Shown piece by piece: positions 1-10,646 of a stretch of 42,603 nucleotides of DNA. Numbering within the stretch: position 1 is the first letter of the stretch; every line of letters begins with the position of its first letter. Both the position numbers and the translations under genes were made by a program. The notes beneath the pieces were generated by a model. It ran no database searches. It was not told the DNA's origin and worked only from the letters and a program-made list of their open reading frames with translations. The stretch comes from an uncultured Lutibacter sp. (lineage in GTDB: Bacteria > Bacteroidota > Bacteroidia > Flavobacteriales > Flavobacteriaceae), in assembly GCA_947311835.1 (NCBI GenBank), contig CAMZLV010000036.1, positions 1-42,603 of the forward strand, given 5' to 3'.

Positions 1-626
1 ATATAACACCAGTTACAGCACCAACGAATGGTACTTTAACATTAAATCCAGACGGAACATTTGATTATGTACCAAATACAGATTTTTCAGGAACCGATAG
101 TTTTGTATACGAAGTATGTGATAACGGTGCACCAGTAGCGTGTGATACAGCAACTGTATATGTAACTGTAAATAAAATATTTCCGGATTTTACACCTCTT
201 GTAACTTTAATTGATCATAATGTAGTTGGTGATTCAGGAGATATTAACTTTATTGTTAATATTAAAGAAATTAATAACGCAGATTCAAACGGAACTTCAC
301 TTGTAGAATTTAGAATTCCTAAGGATATTTTAATTTCATTAACGTATGATTCAACCTTGACTAATTTAAATGGGCAAATGGTTGATAATCCTTTATGGCA
401 GTTTGATAGTTCAAATGAGTTTTATTACAAATTTACTTATACTGGTACTAATGCTGTTTTTCAAGGGCTTACATCTTCAAACATTGCAATTAAAGTAACT
501 TATACTCCGCTAAAACATTCATCAGGTTTATTTCCTATTAAAGCAGTAATTAAATATTTTTCAGGTGGAGAAATAAACAATACCAATAATGACCAAATAG
601 GTTATTTCCAATATAACAATTATTAA
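1..626 (+). CDS. Repeat adhesin, C-terminal part only (5' end outside window)
   Basis: An open frame runs in from the left edge (first full codon at position 3) to a TAA at 624-626. The first ~60 residues are the end of a cadherin-like/Ig-like bacterial repeat (the [13 protein letters not shown] and ACDTATV signatures with a conserved Cys pair). From about position 175 a non-repeat C-terminal domain begins with an IFPDF motif. This domain closely resembles the C-terminus of the next gene (IFPDY start, SGGE near the end), so the two are paralogues. No T9SS sorting domain is visible at its C-terminus. The next gene follows after 21 nt, suggesting co-transcription. The role is inferred to be an exported surface or adhesive protein. 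The missing 5' part prevents a domain count. Confidence 0.85.
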   Translation, partial: ITPVTAPTNGTLTLNPDGTFDYVPNTDFSGTDSFVYEVCDNGAPVACDTATVYVTVNKIFPDFTPLVTLIDHNVVGDSGDINFIVNIKEINNADSNGTSLVEFRIPKDILISLTYDSTLTNLNGQMVDNPLWQFDSSNEFYYKFTYTGTNAVFQGLTSSNIAIKVTYTPLKHSSGLFPIKAVIKYFSGGEINNTNNDQIGYFQYNNY

Positions 627-647
627 AATCAACTTACAATACACAAT

Positions 648-3371
648 ATGAGAAAATTAGTATTTACATTCATGTTTTTAGGGCTTGTGCTTTCTATAAA
701 CGCACAGTCTGTTGCAGTTCATCATTCATCGCTTACTCCTACACCAGTACAATCTGTTCAAGAAAATGGACAAGGAGTGGGAACAATATGGACTGGTGAT
801 ATATCAGGACAACCCGTCCCTGCCACTGGTTTAGGAGGCTTAGCAAATGTTGTTATTAAAGTCGCATTAAGTAATCTTGAGTTGACTGATGGTAATCCAG
901 ATTTAATCACAGGAAATCTTATGGATTATTTTACGGCTAGCTATGATACAACAACAGATATTATTACTTTTACTCAGAATAGTATTATGCCTGCGGACAC
1001 TTTGTTAATTGCAGATTTTCCATTTACAGTTACACAAAATACCGATAGTGCTACGGCCACTAATGGATTTCAATCAACAATTACATCAACAGATCCAGGA
1101 ACTAATTCCGATGGTAATTCATCCATATTTACTTTTACAAATAACGATACGTTTGCTGTTAATGATTTCAATAATACATTTGAAAATGTTGCAGTAAGTG
1201 GAAATGTATTAACAAATGATTTCGATTTACAAGACGATACGCAAGCAGTGAATACAACACCAGTAACTGCTCCAACCAATGGTACTGTAGTGTTAAATGC
1301 AGATGGAACATATACCTACACACCAAACGCAGATTTTGTAGGAACAGACACATTTGAATATGAAATTTGTGACAACGCTACAGATCAAGCCTGTGATACA
1401 GCTACAGTTACCATAGAAGTTATGGCAGTACCAACACCAGATGCAAATGAAAAACCAATCGCAAATGATGATACAGCCACAACAGAAGTTGACACAGCGG
1501 TAAGTGGAAATGTATTACCAAACGATATTGATCCAGAAGGCGATACGTTGACAGTAAATACAACACCAACTACTGCACCGACAAACGGAACATTGGTAAT
1601 TAATCCAGACGGAACGTTTACATATACACCAGATGCAGGATTTGAAGGAACAGATAGTTTTGTATATGAAGTATGTGATAATGGAATACCATCATTATGT
1701 GATACAGCAACAGTGACTATCGATGTATTACCAGCAGGTAATGGAGATAATGTTACCTACGCGAATGACGATGCGGTAAACGGCGATCAAAACACAACAT
1801 TATCAGGAAACGTATTAGATAATGATACCGATCCAGAGGGAGATGCACAAGCAGTAAATACTACACCAGTAACAGCACCAACTAATGGTACAGTAGTATT
1901 AAATGCAGACGGTACTTACACATATACACCAACAACTGATTTTTCAGGAACAGATAGTTTTGTATATGAAGTATGTGATGATGGTGCACCAGTAGCATGT
2001 GATACAGCAACTGTATATATATCTGTAAACCCAATAAATGATACTTTTGCAATAAATGATTTCAACAATACATTTGAAAATGTTGCAGTAAGTGGAAACG
2101 TATTAACAAATGATGAAGATACACAAGGTGATACCCAAACAGTAAATACTACACCAGTAACAGCACCAACCAATGGTACTGTTGTGTTAAATGCAGATGG
2201 TACATATACATATACACCAAATGCAGACTATGTAGGAACAGACACATTTGAATATAAAATATGTGATAACGGTATACCAGTAGCCTGTGATACGGCAACA
2301 GTTACCATAGAAGTAATGGCAGTACCAACGCCAGGTAATAATAAACCAATCGCAAATGATGATACAGCCACAACAGAAGTCGGCACAGCGGTAAGTGGAA
2401 ATGTATTACCAAATGATATCGATCCAGATGGCGATACGTTAACAGTAAATACAACGCCAACAACAGACCCAATAAGTGGTACAGTGGTAATCAATCCTGA
2501 TGGAACGTTTATATACATTCCAAACGCAGGATTTGAAGGAACAGACACATTTGTATATGAAGTATGTGATAATGGCACACCATCATTATGTGATACAGCA
2601 ACAGTAACTATCGATGTATTGCCAGCAGGTAATGGAGTGAATGTTACCTATGCCAATGACGATGCCGTAAACGGTGATCAAAACACACTTTTATCAGGAA
2701 ATGTATTAGATAATGATACGGATCCAGAGGGAGATGCGCAAACAGTAAATACAACACCAGTTACAGCACCAACCAATGGTTCTGTAGTATTAAATGCAGA
2801 TGGTACATACGATTATACACCAAATGTTGATTTTTCAGGAACAGATAGTTTTGTATATGAAGTATGTGATGATGGTGCACCAGTAGCATGTGATAGAGCA
2901 ACTGTATATATAACTGTAAATAAGATATTTCCTGATTATGTTCCAGGAATTATAGGTGCTAATACTACAGTTGTTGGGTCAAGTGGCGTTGTTAATTTTG
3001 TAGGTACTATTACGGAAATAAATAGTATGATTTCCGATGGTTCACCTGTTCAATTGAGAATTTATAAAAGACCTGAAGTAGAAATATCTTACGATGCTAC
3101 TTTAACCACTTTAAATAGTATCCCAGTAGCAAATTCTAATTGGATTTTTGACGATTCTAGTCCTCTTTTTTATAGTTTCACTTATACGCCAAACAATGGA
3201 GTATTTGATGCTGAAGGAGTTTCTTTAATTGGAATTAACGCCATATTTCTATCTCCATTTCAAGCGAGAGGGAACTTACCTTTAGTACTTCTTGTTAAGT
3301 ATGGATCAGGAGGTGAAAAGAACATCGAAAATAATAAGGATTTCGAATATATTGATTATGACAATAGATAA
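648..3371 (+). CDS. Exported adhesin with six Ig/cadherin-like repeats
   Basis: This is a 907-residue protein with a clear signal peptide ([13 protein letters not shown]...NAQ). Residues ~21-165 form an N-terminal domain shared with the next gene ([19 protein letters not shown]). Residues ~166-758 are six ~100-residue Ig/cadherin-like units of the bacterial Big_9/VCBS style (SGNVLx[27 protein letters not shown]), each with a Cys pair that could form a disulphide. The six units are two copies of a three-unit block (ABCABC, period 891-894 nt). Residues ~760-907 form a C-terminal domain shared with the upstream partial gene. It lacks the usual T9SS type A or type B sorting signature, so how it is exported and anchored is unclear. 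It lies between two other large repeat genes on the same strand and is probably in one operon with them. Surface adhesion is inferred. Confidence 0.85.
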   Translation: MRKLVFTFMFLGLVLSINAQSVAVHHSSLTPTPVQSVQENGQGVGTIWTGDISGQPVPATGLGGLANVVIKVALSNLELTDGNPDLITGNLMDYFTASYDTTTDIITFTQNSIMPADTLLIADFPFTVTQNTDSATATNGFQSTITSTDPGTNSDGNSSIFTFTNNDTFAVNDFNNTFENVAVSGNVLTNDFDLQDDTQAVNTTPVTAPTNGTVVLNADGTYTYTPNADFVGTDTFEYEICDNATDQACDTATVTIEVMAVPTPDANEKPIANDDTATTEVDTAVSGNVLPNDIDPEGDTLTVNTTPTTAPTNGTLVINPDGTFTYTPDAGFEGTDSFVYEVCDNGIPSLCDTATVTIDVLPAGNGDNVTYANDDAVNGDQNTTLSGNVLDNDTDPEGDAQAVNTTPVTAPTNGTVVLNADGTYTYTPTTDFSGTDSFVYEVCDDGAPVACDTATVYISVNPINDTFAINDFNNTFENVAVSGNVLTNDEDTQGDTQTVNTTPVTAPTNGTVVLNADGTYTYTPNADYVGTDTFEYKICDNGIPVACDTATVTIEVMAVPTPGNNKPIANDDTATTEVGTAVSGNVLPNDIDPDGDTLTVNTTPTTDPISGTVVINPDGTFIYIPNAGFEGTDTFVYEVCDNGTPSLCDTATVTIDVLPAGNGVNVTYANDDAVNGDQNTLLSGNVLDNDTDPEGDAQTVNTTPVTAPTNGSVVLNADGTYDYTPNVDFSGTDSFVYEVCDDGAPVACDRATVYITVNKIFPDYVPGIIGANTTVVGSSGVVNFVGTITEINSMISDGSPVQLRIYKRPEVEISYDATLTTLNSIPVANSNWIFDDSSPLFYSFTYTPNNGVFDAEGVSLIGINAIFLSPFQARGNLPLVLLVKYGSGGEKNIENNKDFEYIDYDNR
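1141..2930 (+). repeat. Tandem three-unit Ig-repeat block, ABCABC
   Basis: Six coding repeats of ~300 nt start near 1146, 1455, 1758, 2040, 2346 and 2649. Units 1 and 4 ([17 protein letters not shown]), 2 and 5 ([12 protein letters not shown]) and 3 and 6 ([12 protein letters not shown]) are each other's closest matches. The expansion was therefore duplication of a three-unit block with a period of 891-894 nt, not of single units. Between the two copies the sequence differs mostly by scattered substitutions and a small in-frame indel between units 1 and 4. Confidence 0.9.
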
Positions 3372-3411
3372 TGAGTAAAAAGTTATGAATTTTATTAAAA
3401 TAGATAATAAT

Positions 3412-6400
3412 ATGAAAAAAAAATTAATATTAACCATTGTTTTCTTAGCGATTACAGTTATTTTAAATGCTCAATCTGTCTCTGTATTTCGTGCTGTGAT
3501 ATCACCGACACCTCTACAGCCTGTTGAGCAAAATGGAACAGGAATAGGAGAAATTTGGATGGGTGAATTATCAGGACAACCTGTGCCTGCCACAGTAAAT
3601 AATCTCGGAACAGTACCAAACGTTTACATCGGTGTAAGTTTGCAATATATAGAACTTACTAATGGAGCAGTTAGTGGAATAACTGGTAATATGTTAGATT
3701 ATTTTACTGTTAATTATGATGCAACACAAAATGTTATTCAATTTGTTCAAAGTCAAGAAATTCCTGCTGAGACTTTACTAAAAGCTTTTTTTCCTATTAC
3801 TGTAATACAAAATTCAACCCAAGCTGAAGCACTTAACGGTTATAATACTAATATTTCAGCTATAGACGGTAATACAGATGCTTCAGGATCTTCTTCTGTT
3901 TACACGTATACTCAAGCAATTACAGATGTTTTACAAGTTACAAAAACAGTAACTACACCTGGAAGTGCAGTTGGTGATGTAATTGAGTACGATATCGTTG
4001 TTGCTAATACAGGTACAACAGACTTAACAAATATTGTTGTAACTGATGCTAATGCTGATGCAGGAACTTTAACAGGAAGTCCAATAGCTACTCTAGCTTC
4101 AGGAACAAGTGTTACACTAACAGCCCAACAAACAATAACTCAAGCAGATGTTGATGCAGGATATATAGAGAATAGTGCAACTGCAACAGGAAACAACCCT
4201 GATGGAAATCCAATATCTGATGTATCAGATGCTGGAGATGAAACAGTAGAAACTCCTAATGGAGACGGTTCTGTAGATAACGATTCAACAAATGACCCAA
4301 CGGTTACTACAATTACTGATAATTCTGAATTGACTCTTACTAAAACTGTAGCAACTACTGGAAGCGCTGTAGGAGATGTAATAGTATATGATATTTTAGT
4401 AAAAAACACAGGAAATACAACTTTAACAAATATTGATGTAGTGGATGCCAATGCTGATGCCAACAGTATAACAGGAAGCCCAATAACAACCTTAGCACCT
4501 GGATCAAGTGCAACAGTAACTGCAGAACAAACAATAACTCAAGCAGATCTAGATGCTGGATATATTCAAAATAGTGCAACAGCAACAGGTGACAGTCCAA
4601 CAGGTGTTGATGATGTTATTGATGTATCGGATGCTGGTGATGAAAATGTTGAAACACCTGATGGCTTAGGAAATACAAATGGTGATTCAACAGATGACCC
4701 AACGGTTACTATGCTTGCGTCAGTATCAGAATTAACAGTTACTAAAACCATAACAACGCCTGGTAGTGTAGTAGGTGATGTTATTTCATATGATATTGTT
4801 GTGAAAAATACAGGTACATTACCTCTAACAAATATTGTTGTAACGGATGTTAATGCCGATGCAGGAAGCATCATAGGTAGCCCAATAGCAACGTTAGCTC
4901 CAGGAGCAAGTGCAACAGTAACTGCAACACAAATAATTACTCAAGCTGATTTTGATGCTGGATATATAGAAAATAGTGCTACAGCTTCAGGACTAAATCC
5001 TGATAATATTACGATTGTAGATGTTTCTGATGCAGGAGATGAAGCAGTAGAGACTCCTAATGGAGACGGAACTACAGATAATGACCCTACAAATGACCCT
5101 ACAGTAACCAATTTAACTCCTATTTCAGAAATGATAGTAACTAAGATTATTAGTGTTGCAGGTAGCAATTTAGGAGATGTAATTGCATATAATATAAATG
5201 TACAAAATACAGGTAATACTACATTGACAAACATTGATGTAGTTGATGCCAATGCTGATAATATTACTGGAAGTCCTATAACAAGCTTAGCACCAGGAAC
5301 TAGCGCAACAGTAACTGCTACGCAAACAATAACGCAAGCTGATTTTGATGCTGGGTTTATTGAGAATAGCGCAACAGCTACTGGAGATAGTCCAAATGGA
5401 GTTGATGACGTAACTGATGTATCAGATGCAGGAGATGAGAATGTTGAAACACCAAATGGTGACGGAACTGTAGATAATGACCCTACCAATGACCCAACTG
5501 TAACTACTTTAACACCAACTGCTGAAATGACTGTTACTAAAACGGTTAACACTTCTACAGGCACTGCTGTTGGCCACGTATTAACGTATGATATTTTAGT
5601 TAAGAATACAGGTACACTAGCTTTAACAAATGTTATTGTTACTGATGCAAACGCAGATAGTATAACAGGAAGCCCAATAACGACCTTGGCACCAGGAGCA
5701 AGTGTAACTGTAACTGCAACCCAAACAATAACGCAAGCCGATATTGATGCTGGTTATATTGAGAATAGTGCAACAGCAACAGGAAATAGCCCTACTGGGA
5801 CAGGTGACGTAACAGATATTTCAGATGCAGGAGATGAAACAGTAGAAACACAAAATGGAGACGGAACAACAGATAATGATCCTACAAATGATCCTACAGT
5901 TACCAATTTATCTCCAATTTCAGAAATGACAGTTACCAAAACTGTTGCAAGTACAACTGGAACAGGACTAGGAGATACATATACTTATGAAATTTTAGTT
6001 GCTAATACAGGAAACACAACATTAACAAATATAGTTGTAACTGATGCAAATGCTGATAGCATAACAGGAAGTCCAATTTCAAGTTTGGCACCAGGAGCTA
6101 GTGTAACAGTAACTGCAACCCAAATAGTAACACAAGCAGATTTAGATAAAGGATATATTGAGAATAGCGCAACAGCTACAGGAAACAGTCCATCAGGAAC
6201 AGGAGACGTAACGGATGTATCAGATGCAGGAGATGAAACAGTTGAAACTCCAGATGGAGCAGGAAGCACTGATAATGATCCTACAAATGACCCAACTGTT
6301 ACTACAATTACTCCAATTTCAGATATGACAGTTACAAAAACTGTTGCAAGTACAACAGGAACAGGATTAGGAGATGTATACACTTATGATATACTAGTTA

Positions 6401-9400
6401 CAAATACAGGAGCAACAACTTTAACAAATATTTTAGTAGTAGATGCTAATGCAGATGGAGGTGTTGTTACAGGTAGTCCAATAACAACATTAGCACCAGG
6501 ATCAAGTGTAACAGTAACGGCAACACAAACTATAACGCAAGCAGATATAGATGCTGGTTATATTGAGAACAGTGCAACGGCAACAGGAAACAACCCTGAT
6601 GGAAATCCAATATCAGATGTATCAGATGTTGGAGATGAAACTGTTGAAACACCTGACGGAGAGGGTAATTTAGATACAGACCCAACAAATGACCCAACGG
6701 TTACTGTTATTACTCCAAATTCTGAAATGACAATTACTAAAGTAGTTAATGTATCTGGAAGTGTATTAGGAGATGTAATAGCATATAATATTTTTGTTGA
6801 AAACACAGGAAACACGACATTAACAAATGTAGTAGTAACGGATGCGAATGCAGATGGAGGAGTTGTTACAGGCAGTCCAATAGCAACATTAGCACCAGGA
6901 ACAAGCGTTATTGTTACGGCTAATCAAACGATAACTCAGGCAGATATAGATGCTGGATATGTTGAGAATAGTGCAACAGCCACAGGAGACAGTCCAAATG
7001 GAACAGGAGATGTGACAGATGTATCAGATGCAGGCGATGAAACCGTAGAAACTCCAGATGGAGAAGGTAATTTAGATACAGACCCAACAAATGATCCAAC
7101 AGTTACATATTTACCAGTTTCAGAAATGACAGTTACAAAAACAGTAAACAGTACAACAGGAACAGGATTAGGAGATGTATTTACTTATGATATTGTGGTT
7201 GAAAACACTGGTAATACTACATTAACAAATGTAGTAGTTACGGATGATAATGCTGATAGTATATCAGGCAGTCCAATAGCAACATTAGCACCAGGAGAAA
7301 GTGTAACAGTTACAGCAATACAAACAATAACACAAGCAGATTTAGATGCAGGTTATGTAGAGAATAGTGCAACAGCAACAGGAGAAGATCCTGATGGTAA
7401 TCCAGTAACAGACGTATCAGATGCAGGAGATGAAACAGTTGAAACACCAGATGGTGCCGGAAATACGGACTCTGACCCAACAAACGATCCAACTGTAACA
7501 ACAATTACTCAAACTTCTGATATGACAGTTACTAAAACTGTAAATGTTACAGGAAGTGCATTAGGTGATGTAATCAGTTATATCATTTTAGTTAAAAATA
7601 CAGGAAATACGACCTTAACTAATATTGTTGTAACGGACGATAATGCAGATGCTGGAAGTATAATGGGAAGTCCAATTTCAAGTTTGGCGCCAGGAGCTAG
7701 TGTAATTGTAACTGCAAACCAAACAATAACACAAGCTAATATAGATGCTGGTTATATTGAGAATAGTGCGACAGTAACAGGAAATAGTCCAAACGGAACA
7801 GGAGATATAACAGATGTATCAGACGCAGGAGATGAAACAGTAGAAACACCAAATGGAGCAGGAAATACGGATAATGACCCTACAAATGACCCAACTGTAA
7901 CTACAATTACTCCAAATTCTGAAATTAGAGTTACAAAAACTGTTGCAAGTACAACAGGAACTGGATTTGATTTAGGGAATGTATATTCGTATGATATTTT
8001 AGTTGAAAACACTGGAAATACAACTTTAACAAATATTATTGTAACTGATGCAAATGCAGATGCGGGAAGTATCACGGGAAGTCCAATAGCAACCTTAGCA
8101 CCAGGAGAAAGCGTTACAGTAACAGCAACGCAAACAATAACGCAGGCCGATATAGATGCTGGTTATATTGAGAATAGTGCAACAGCAACAGGAAACAGTC
8201 CAAACGGAACAGGAGATATATCAGATGTATCAGATGCAGGAGATGAAACAGTAGAAACATCAGATGGAGCAGGAAATACGGACAATGACCCAACAAACGA
8301 TCCAACTGTAACAACAATTACTACTACTTCAGAAATGACAGTTACTAAAACGGTTGCAAGTTCTACAGGAACAGGATTAAACGGAGTTTTTACTTATGAT
8401 ATTTTAGTTAAAAACACTGGAAACACAACATTAACAAATATAGTTGTAACTGATGCAAATGCTGATAGCATAACAGGAAGCCCAATAATGACCTTAGCAC
8501 CAGGAGAAAGTGTTACAGTAACAGCAACTCAAACGGTATCACAAGCTGATTTAGATGCAGGTTACGTTGAGAACAGTGCAACAGCAACAGGAAACAGCCC
8601 AACAGGAACAGGTGATGTAACAGACATTTCAGATGCAGGAGATGAAACAGTAGAAACACCAGATGGTGAAGGAAACACTGACAATGACCCAACAAATGAC
8701 CCAACGGTTACGACAATTACTCCAGTTTCAGATATGACTGTTACTAAAACTGTAGCAAGCACAACAGGTACAGGATTTGATATAGGAGATGTTTATTCGT
8801 ATGATATCTTAGTTGAAAATACAGGAGATACAACCTTGACTAATATAGTAGTTGTTGATGCCAATGCTGATGGAGGAGTTGTTACAGGCAGCCCAATAAC
8901 AAGTTTATCTCCAGGAGCAAGTATTACTGTTACTGCAACTCAAACAATAACACAAGCTGATGTAGATGCAGGATATATTGAAAACAGTGCAACTGCAACT
9001 GGAATTAATCCTAGTGGAATTTCAATTACAGATGTTTCTGATGCAGGAGACGAAACAGTTGAAACTCCAGACGGTGAAGGAAATACTGATAATGACCCAA
9101 CAAATGATCCAACAGTAACTAGTATTACACCAAATTCTGAGATGACAATTACTAAAGTTGTAAATGTTTCAGGAAGTATGTTAGGTGATATCATTGCTTA
9201 TAATATTTTTGTTGAGAATACAGGAAATACAACCTTAACTAATATCGTTGTAACTGATGCAAATGCCGATGGTGGAATTGTAACAGGTAGTCCAATAGCA
9301 ACATTAGCACCAGGAGAAAGCGTAATTGTAACTGCTAATCAAACGATAACACAAGCAGATATTGATGCAGGATATATTGAAAATAGTGCAGCAGCAACAG

Positions 9401-10587
9401 GAAGCAGCCCTACAGGTACTGATGATGTAACAGATGTTTCTGATGCAGGAGATGAAACAGTTGAAACTCCTGACGGAGAAGGAAATCTAGATACAGACCC
9501 AACAAATGATCCGACTGTAACAGAAATTACTCCAAACTCTGAAATGACAGTCACAAAAACTGTAACTACAGCAGGAAGTTTATTAGGAGATGTATTTACC
9601 TACGATATAGTAGTTGCTAACACAGGAAACACAACCTTAACTAATATTGTGGTAACCGATGATAATGCAGATGCAGGAAGTATCACAGGAAGTCCAATAG
9701 CAACTTTAGCACCAGGAGAAACCGTTACAGTAACTGCCACTCAGACGATAACACAAACTGACATTGACAACGGATATGTTGAAAACAGTGCATCAGTAGA
9801 GGGTGAAGATCCAGATGGTAATCCAGTAACAGATATTTCAGATGCTGGAGACGAAACTGTTGAAACGCCTGATGGTGAAGGAAATACTGATGGTGATACA
9901 ACAAATGATCCAACAGTAACTAGTATTACTAATACTTTAGAAGCAAATGATGATGATTTCACAACTGATGAAGATGTTTCAATGACAGGAAATATTTACA
10001 CAAATGATGTTGATCCTGAAGGAGATACATTTAGCGTTACAAATTCAATAATTACTACAGCACAAGGCGTAGAAATTACTATTGACCCAATGACAGGAGA
10101 ATTTAATTATACTCCACCAGTAGGTTACGTAGGGGAAGATTCTTTTGAATATACCATATGTGATAACGGAACGCCAGTAGCATGTGATACCGCAACTGTT
10201 AAAATTGTAGTTGCAGGAGTAGGTGGTGTATGTGAGTTTGCTTTCGCTGGTGAATCTGCAAGTTCTTTTAAAGGTTATAGTTTCTCTCCAAATGATGATG
10301 GAATAAATGATTTATTTCATATTGAAAATTTAGAATTCTGTTTCCCTAACTATCATATTCAAATATTTAATAGATATGGTAACGTAGTGTTTGAATATAC
10401 ACATAACGGAGATCAGTTTGCTGAATCTAAAATGTGGGATGGTTCATCAGATGGAAGAATGACCATAAACAAAACAAAAATGCTTCCAGCAGGTACGTAT
10501 TTCTTTGTTTTAGATCTTAATGATCCACAAAATGCGAATAATCCAGAAAACGACCATAAATCAGGATATATTTATTTAACAAAATAA
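3412..10587 (+). CDS. Giant DUF11-repeat surface protein with T9SS type B sorting domain
   Basis: About 2391 residues. An in-frame ATG exists at 3385, but the ATG at 3412 starts directly on a good signal peptide (MKKKLILTIVFLAITV...NAQ) and is preferred. Residues ~21-165 match the N-terminal domain of the preceding adhesin. Then come 15 DUF11-type (TIGR01451-like) repeats of ~133 residues, each built as MTVTKTV, YDILVxNTGNTTLTNI, TDANAD, LAPGxSVTVTA, ITQADIDAGYIENSA, DVSDAGDETVETP and NDPTNDPTVT. One cadherin-like unit follows (~9943-10215). The C-terminus (~10270-10587) has the gliding-motility-associated type B CTD hallmarks: FSPNDDGINDLF, IFNRYGNVV, WDG, LPAGTYFFVLD and SGYIYLTK. Family knowledge says such a CTD directs T9SS export. 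PorP/SprF and OmpA genes follow directly. The protein is Asp/Thr-rich and nearly Lys-free in the repeats. A long surface filament or adhesin role is inferred. Confidence 0.9.
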   Translation: MKKKLILTIVFLAITVILNAQSVSVFRAVISPTPLQPVEQNGTGIGEIWMGELSGQPVPATVNNLGTVPNVYIGVSLQYIELTNGAVSGITGNMLDYFTVNYDATQNVIQFVQSQEIPAETLLKAFFPITVIQNSTQAEALNGYNTNISAIDGNTDASGSSSVYTYTQAITDVLQVTKTVTTPGSAVGDVIEYDIVVANTGTTDLTNIVVTDANADAGTLTGSPIATLASGTSVTLTAQQTITQADVDAGYIENSATATGNNPDGNPISDVSDAGDETVETPNGDGSVDNDSTNDPTVTTITDNSELTLTKTVATTGSAVGDVIVYDILVKNTGNTTLTNIDVVDANADANSITGSPITTLAPGSSATVTAEQTITQADLDAGYIQNSATATGDSPTGVDDVIDVSDAGDENVETPDGLGNTNGDSTDDPTVTMLASVSELTVTKTITTPGSVVGDVISYDIVVKNTGTLPLTNIVVTDVNADAGSIIGSPIATLAPGASATVTATQIITQADFDAGYIENSATASGLNPDNITIVDVSDAGDEAVETPNGDGTTDNDPTNDPTVTNLTPISEMIVTKIISVAGSNLGDVIAYNINVQNTGNTTLTNIDVVDANADNITGSPITSLAPGTSATVTATQTITQADFDAGFIENSATATGDSPNGVDDVTDVSDAGDENVETPNGDGTVDNDPTNDPTVTTLTPTAEMTVTKTVNTSTGTAVGHVLTYDILVKNTGTLALTNVIVTDANADSITGSPITTLAPGASVTVTATQTITQADIDAGYIENSATATGNSPTGTGDVTDISDAGDETVETQNGDGTTDNDPTNDPTVTNLSPISEMTVTKTVASTTGTGLGDTYTYEILVANTGNTTLTNIVVTDANADSITGSPISSLAPGASVTVTATQIVTQADLDKGYIENSATATGNSPSGTGDVTDVSDAGDETVETPDGAGSTDNDPTNDPTVTTITPISDMTVTKTVASTTGTGLGDVYTYDILVTNTGATTLTNILVVDANADGGVVTGSPITTLAPGSSVTVTATQTITQADIDAGYIENSATATGNNPDGNPISDVSDVGDETVETPDGEGNLDTDPTNDPTVTVITPNSEMTITKVVNVSGSVLGDVIAYNIFVENTGNTTLTNVVVTDANADGGVVTGSPIATLAPGTSVIVTANQTITQADIDAGYVENSATATGDSPNGTGDVTDVSDAGDETVETPDGEGNLDTDPTNDPTVTYLPVSEMTVTKTVNSTTGTGLGDVFTYDIVVENTGNTTLTNVVVTDDNADSISGSPIATLAPGESVTVTAIQTITQADLDAGYVENSATATGEDPDGNPVTDVSDAGDETVETPDGAGNTDSDPTNDPTVTTITQTSDMTVTKTVNVTGSALGDVISYIILVKNTGNTTLTNIVVTDDNADAGSIMGSPISSLAPGASVIVTANQTITQANIDAGYIENSATVTGNSPNGTGDITDVSDAGDETVETPNGAGNTDNDPTNDPTVTTITPNSEIRVTKTVASTTGTGFDLGNVYSYDILVENTGNTTLTNIIVTDANADAGSITGSPIATLAPGESVTVTATQTITQADIDAGYIENSATATGNSPNGTGDISDVSDAGDETVETSDGAGNTDNDPTNDPTVTTITTTSEMTVTKTVASSTGTGLNGVFTYDILVKNTGNTTLTNIVVTDANADSITGSPIMTLAPGESVTVTATQTVSQADLDAGYVENSATATGNSPTGTGDVTDISDAGDETVETPDGEGNTDNDPTNDPTVTTITPVSDMTVTKTVASTTGTGFDIGDVYSYDILVENTGDTTLTNIVVVDANADGGVVTGSPITSLSPGASITVTATQTITQADVDAGYIENSATATGINPSGISITDVSDAGDETVETPDGEGNTDNDPTNDPTVTSITPNSEMTITKVVNVSGSMLGDIIAYNIFVENTGNTTLTNIVVTDANADGGIVTGSPIATLAPGESVIVTANQTITQADIDAGYIENSAAATGSSPTGTDDVTDVSDAGDETVETPDGEGNLDTDPTNDPTVTEITPNSEMTVTKTVTTAGSLLGDVFTYDIVVANTGNTTLTNIVVTDDNADAGSITGSPIATLAPGETVTVTATQTITQTDIDNGYVENSASVEGEDPDGNPVTDISDAGDETVETPDGEGNTDGDTTNDPTVTSITNTLEANDDDFTTDEDVSMTGNIYTNDVDPEGDTFSVTNSIITTAQGVEITIDPMTGEFNYTPPVGYVGEDSFEYTICDNGTPVACDTATVKIVVAGVGGVCEFAFAGESASSFKGYSFSPNDDGINDLFHIENLEFCFPNYHIQIFNRYGNVVFEYTHNGDQFAESKMWDGSSDGRMTINKTKMLPAGTYFFVLDLNDPQNANNPENDHKSGYIYLTK
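3921..9930 (+). repeat. 15 tandem ~400-nt DUF11 coding repeats
   Basis: Fifteen in-frame units averaging about 400 nt lie end to end. The start of each is marked by a (S/A)(E/D)(M/L)xVTK motif and the end by NDPTNDPTVT. Units differ in the opening loop (either TPGSAVGDV-like or STTGTGLGDV-like) and in the 5-6 residue stretch after SATATG. Repeats 8 and 14 (NSEMTITKVVNVSGS) are especially alike, as are 11 and 13 (TGTGFD), suggesting past multi-unit duplication or gene conversion. Confidence 0.9.
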
Positions 10588-10600
10588 TAATTTAATTAAT

Positions 10601-10629
10601 GTAGCAAAGTGAATTTTTCACTTTGCTAC
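10601..10629 (+). terminator. Hairpin between giant adhesin and porP/sprF
   Basis: A perfect 13-bp stem (GTAGCAAAGTGAA, 10601-10613, pairing with 10617-10629) closes on a 3-nt loop 13 nt after the adhesin stop and 17 nt before the porP ATG. No good U-tract follows (TAATTATTAAC), so it is better seen as a partial terminator, an mRNA-end stabiliser or a processing site inside an operon than as a full stop. Confidence 0.6.
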
Positions 10630-10646
10630 TAATTATTAACAACGAT

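Noticed and set aside
3385..3411. Upstream ATG for the giant DUF11 protein
   Set aside because: It would place nine polar residues before the signal peptide; the ATG at 3412 starts the MKKKLIL signal directly.
3921..9930. Regular repeats resembling an array
   Set aside because: Units are ~400 nt, in frame and protein-coding; not a CRISPR array.
4140..9962. Many long open frames on the minus strand across the DUF11 repeats
   Set aside because: They recur with the repeat period, have no family features and arise because the repeated coding sequence lacks stops in that frame; they are shadows of the giant gene.
10623..10646. TTG start for PorP/SprF
   Set aside because: It lies in the right arm of the hairpin; the ATG at 10647 opens the signal peptide.
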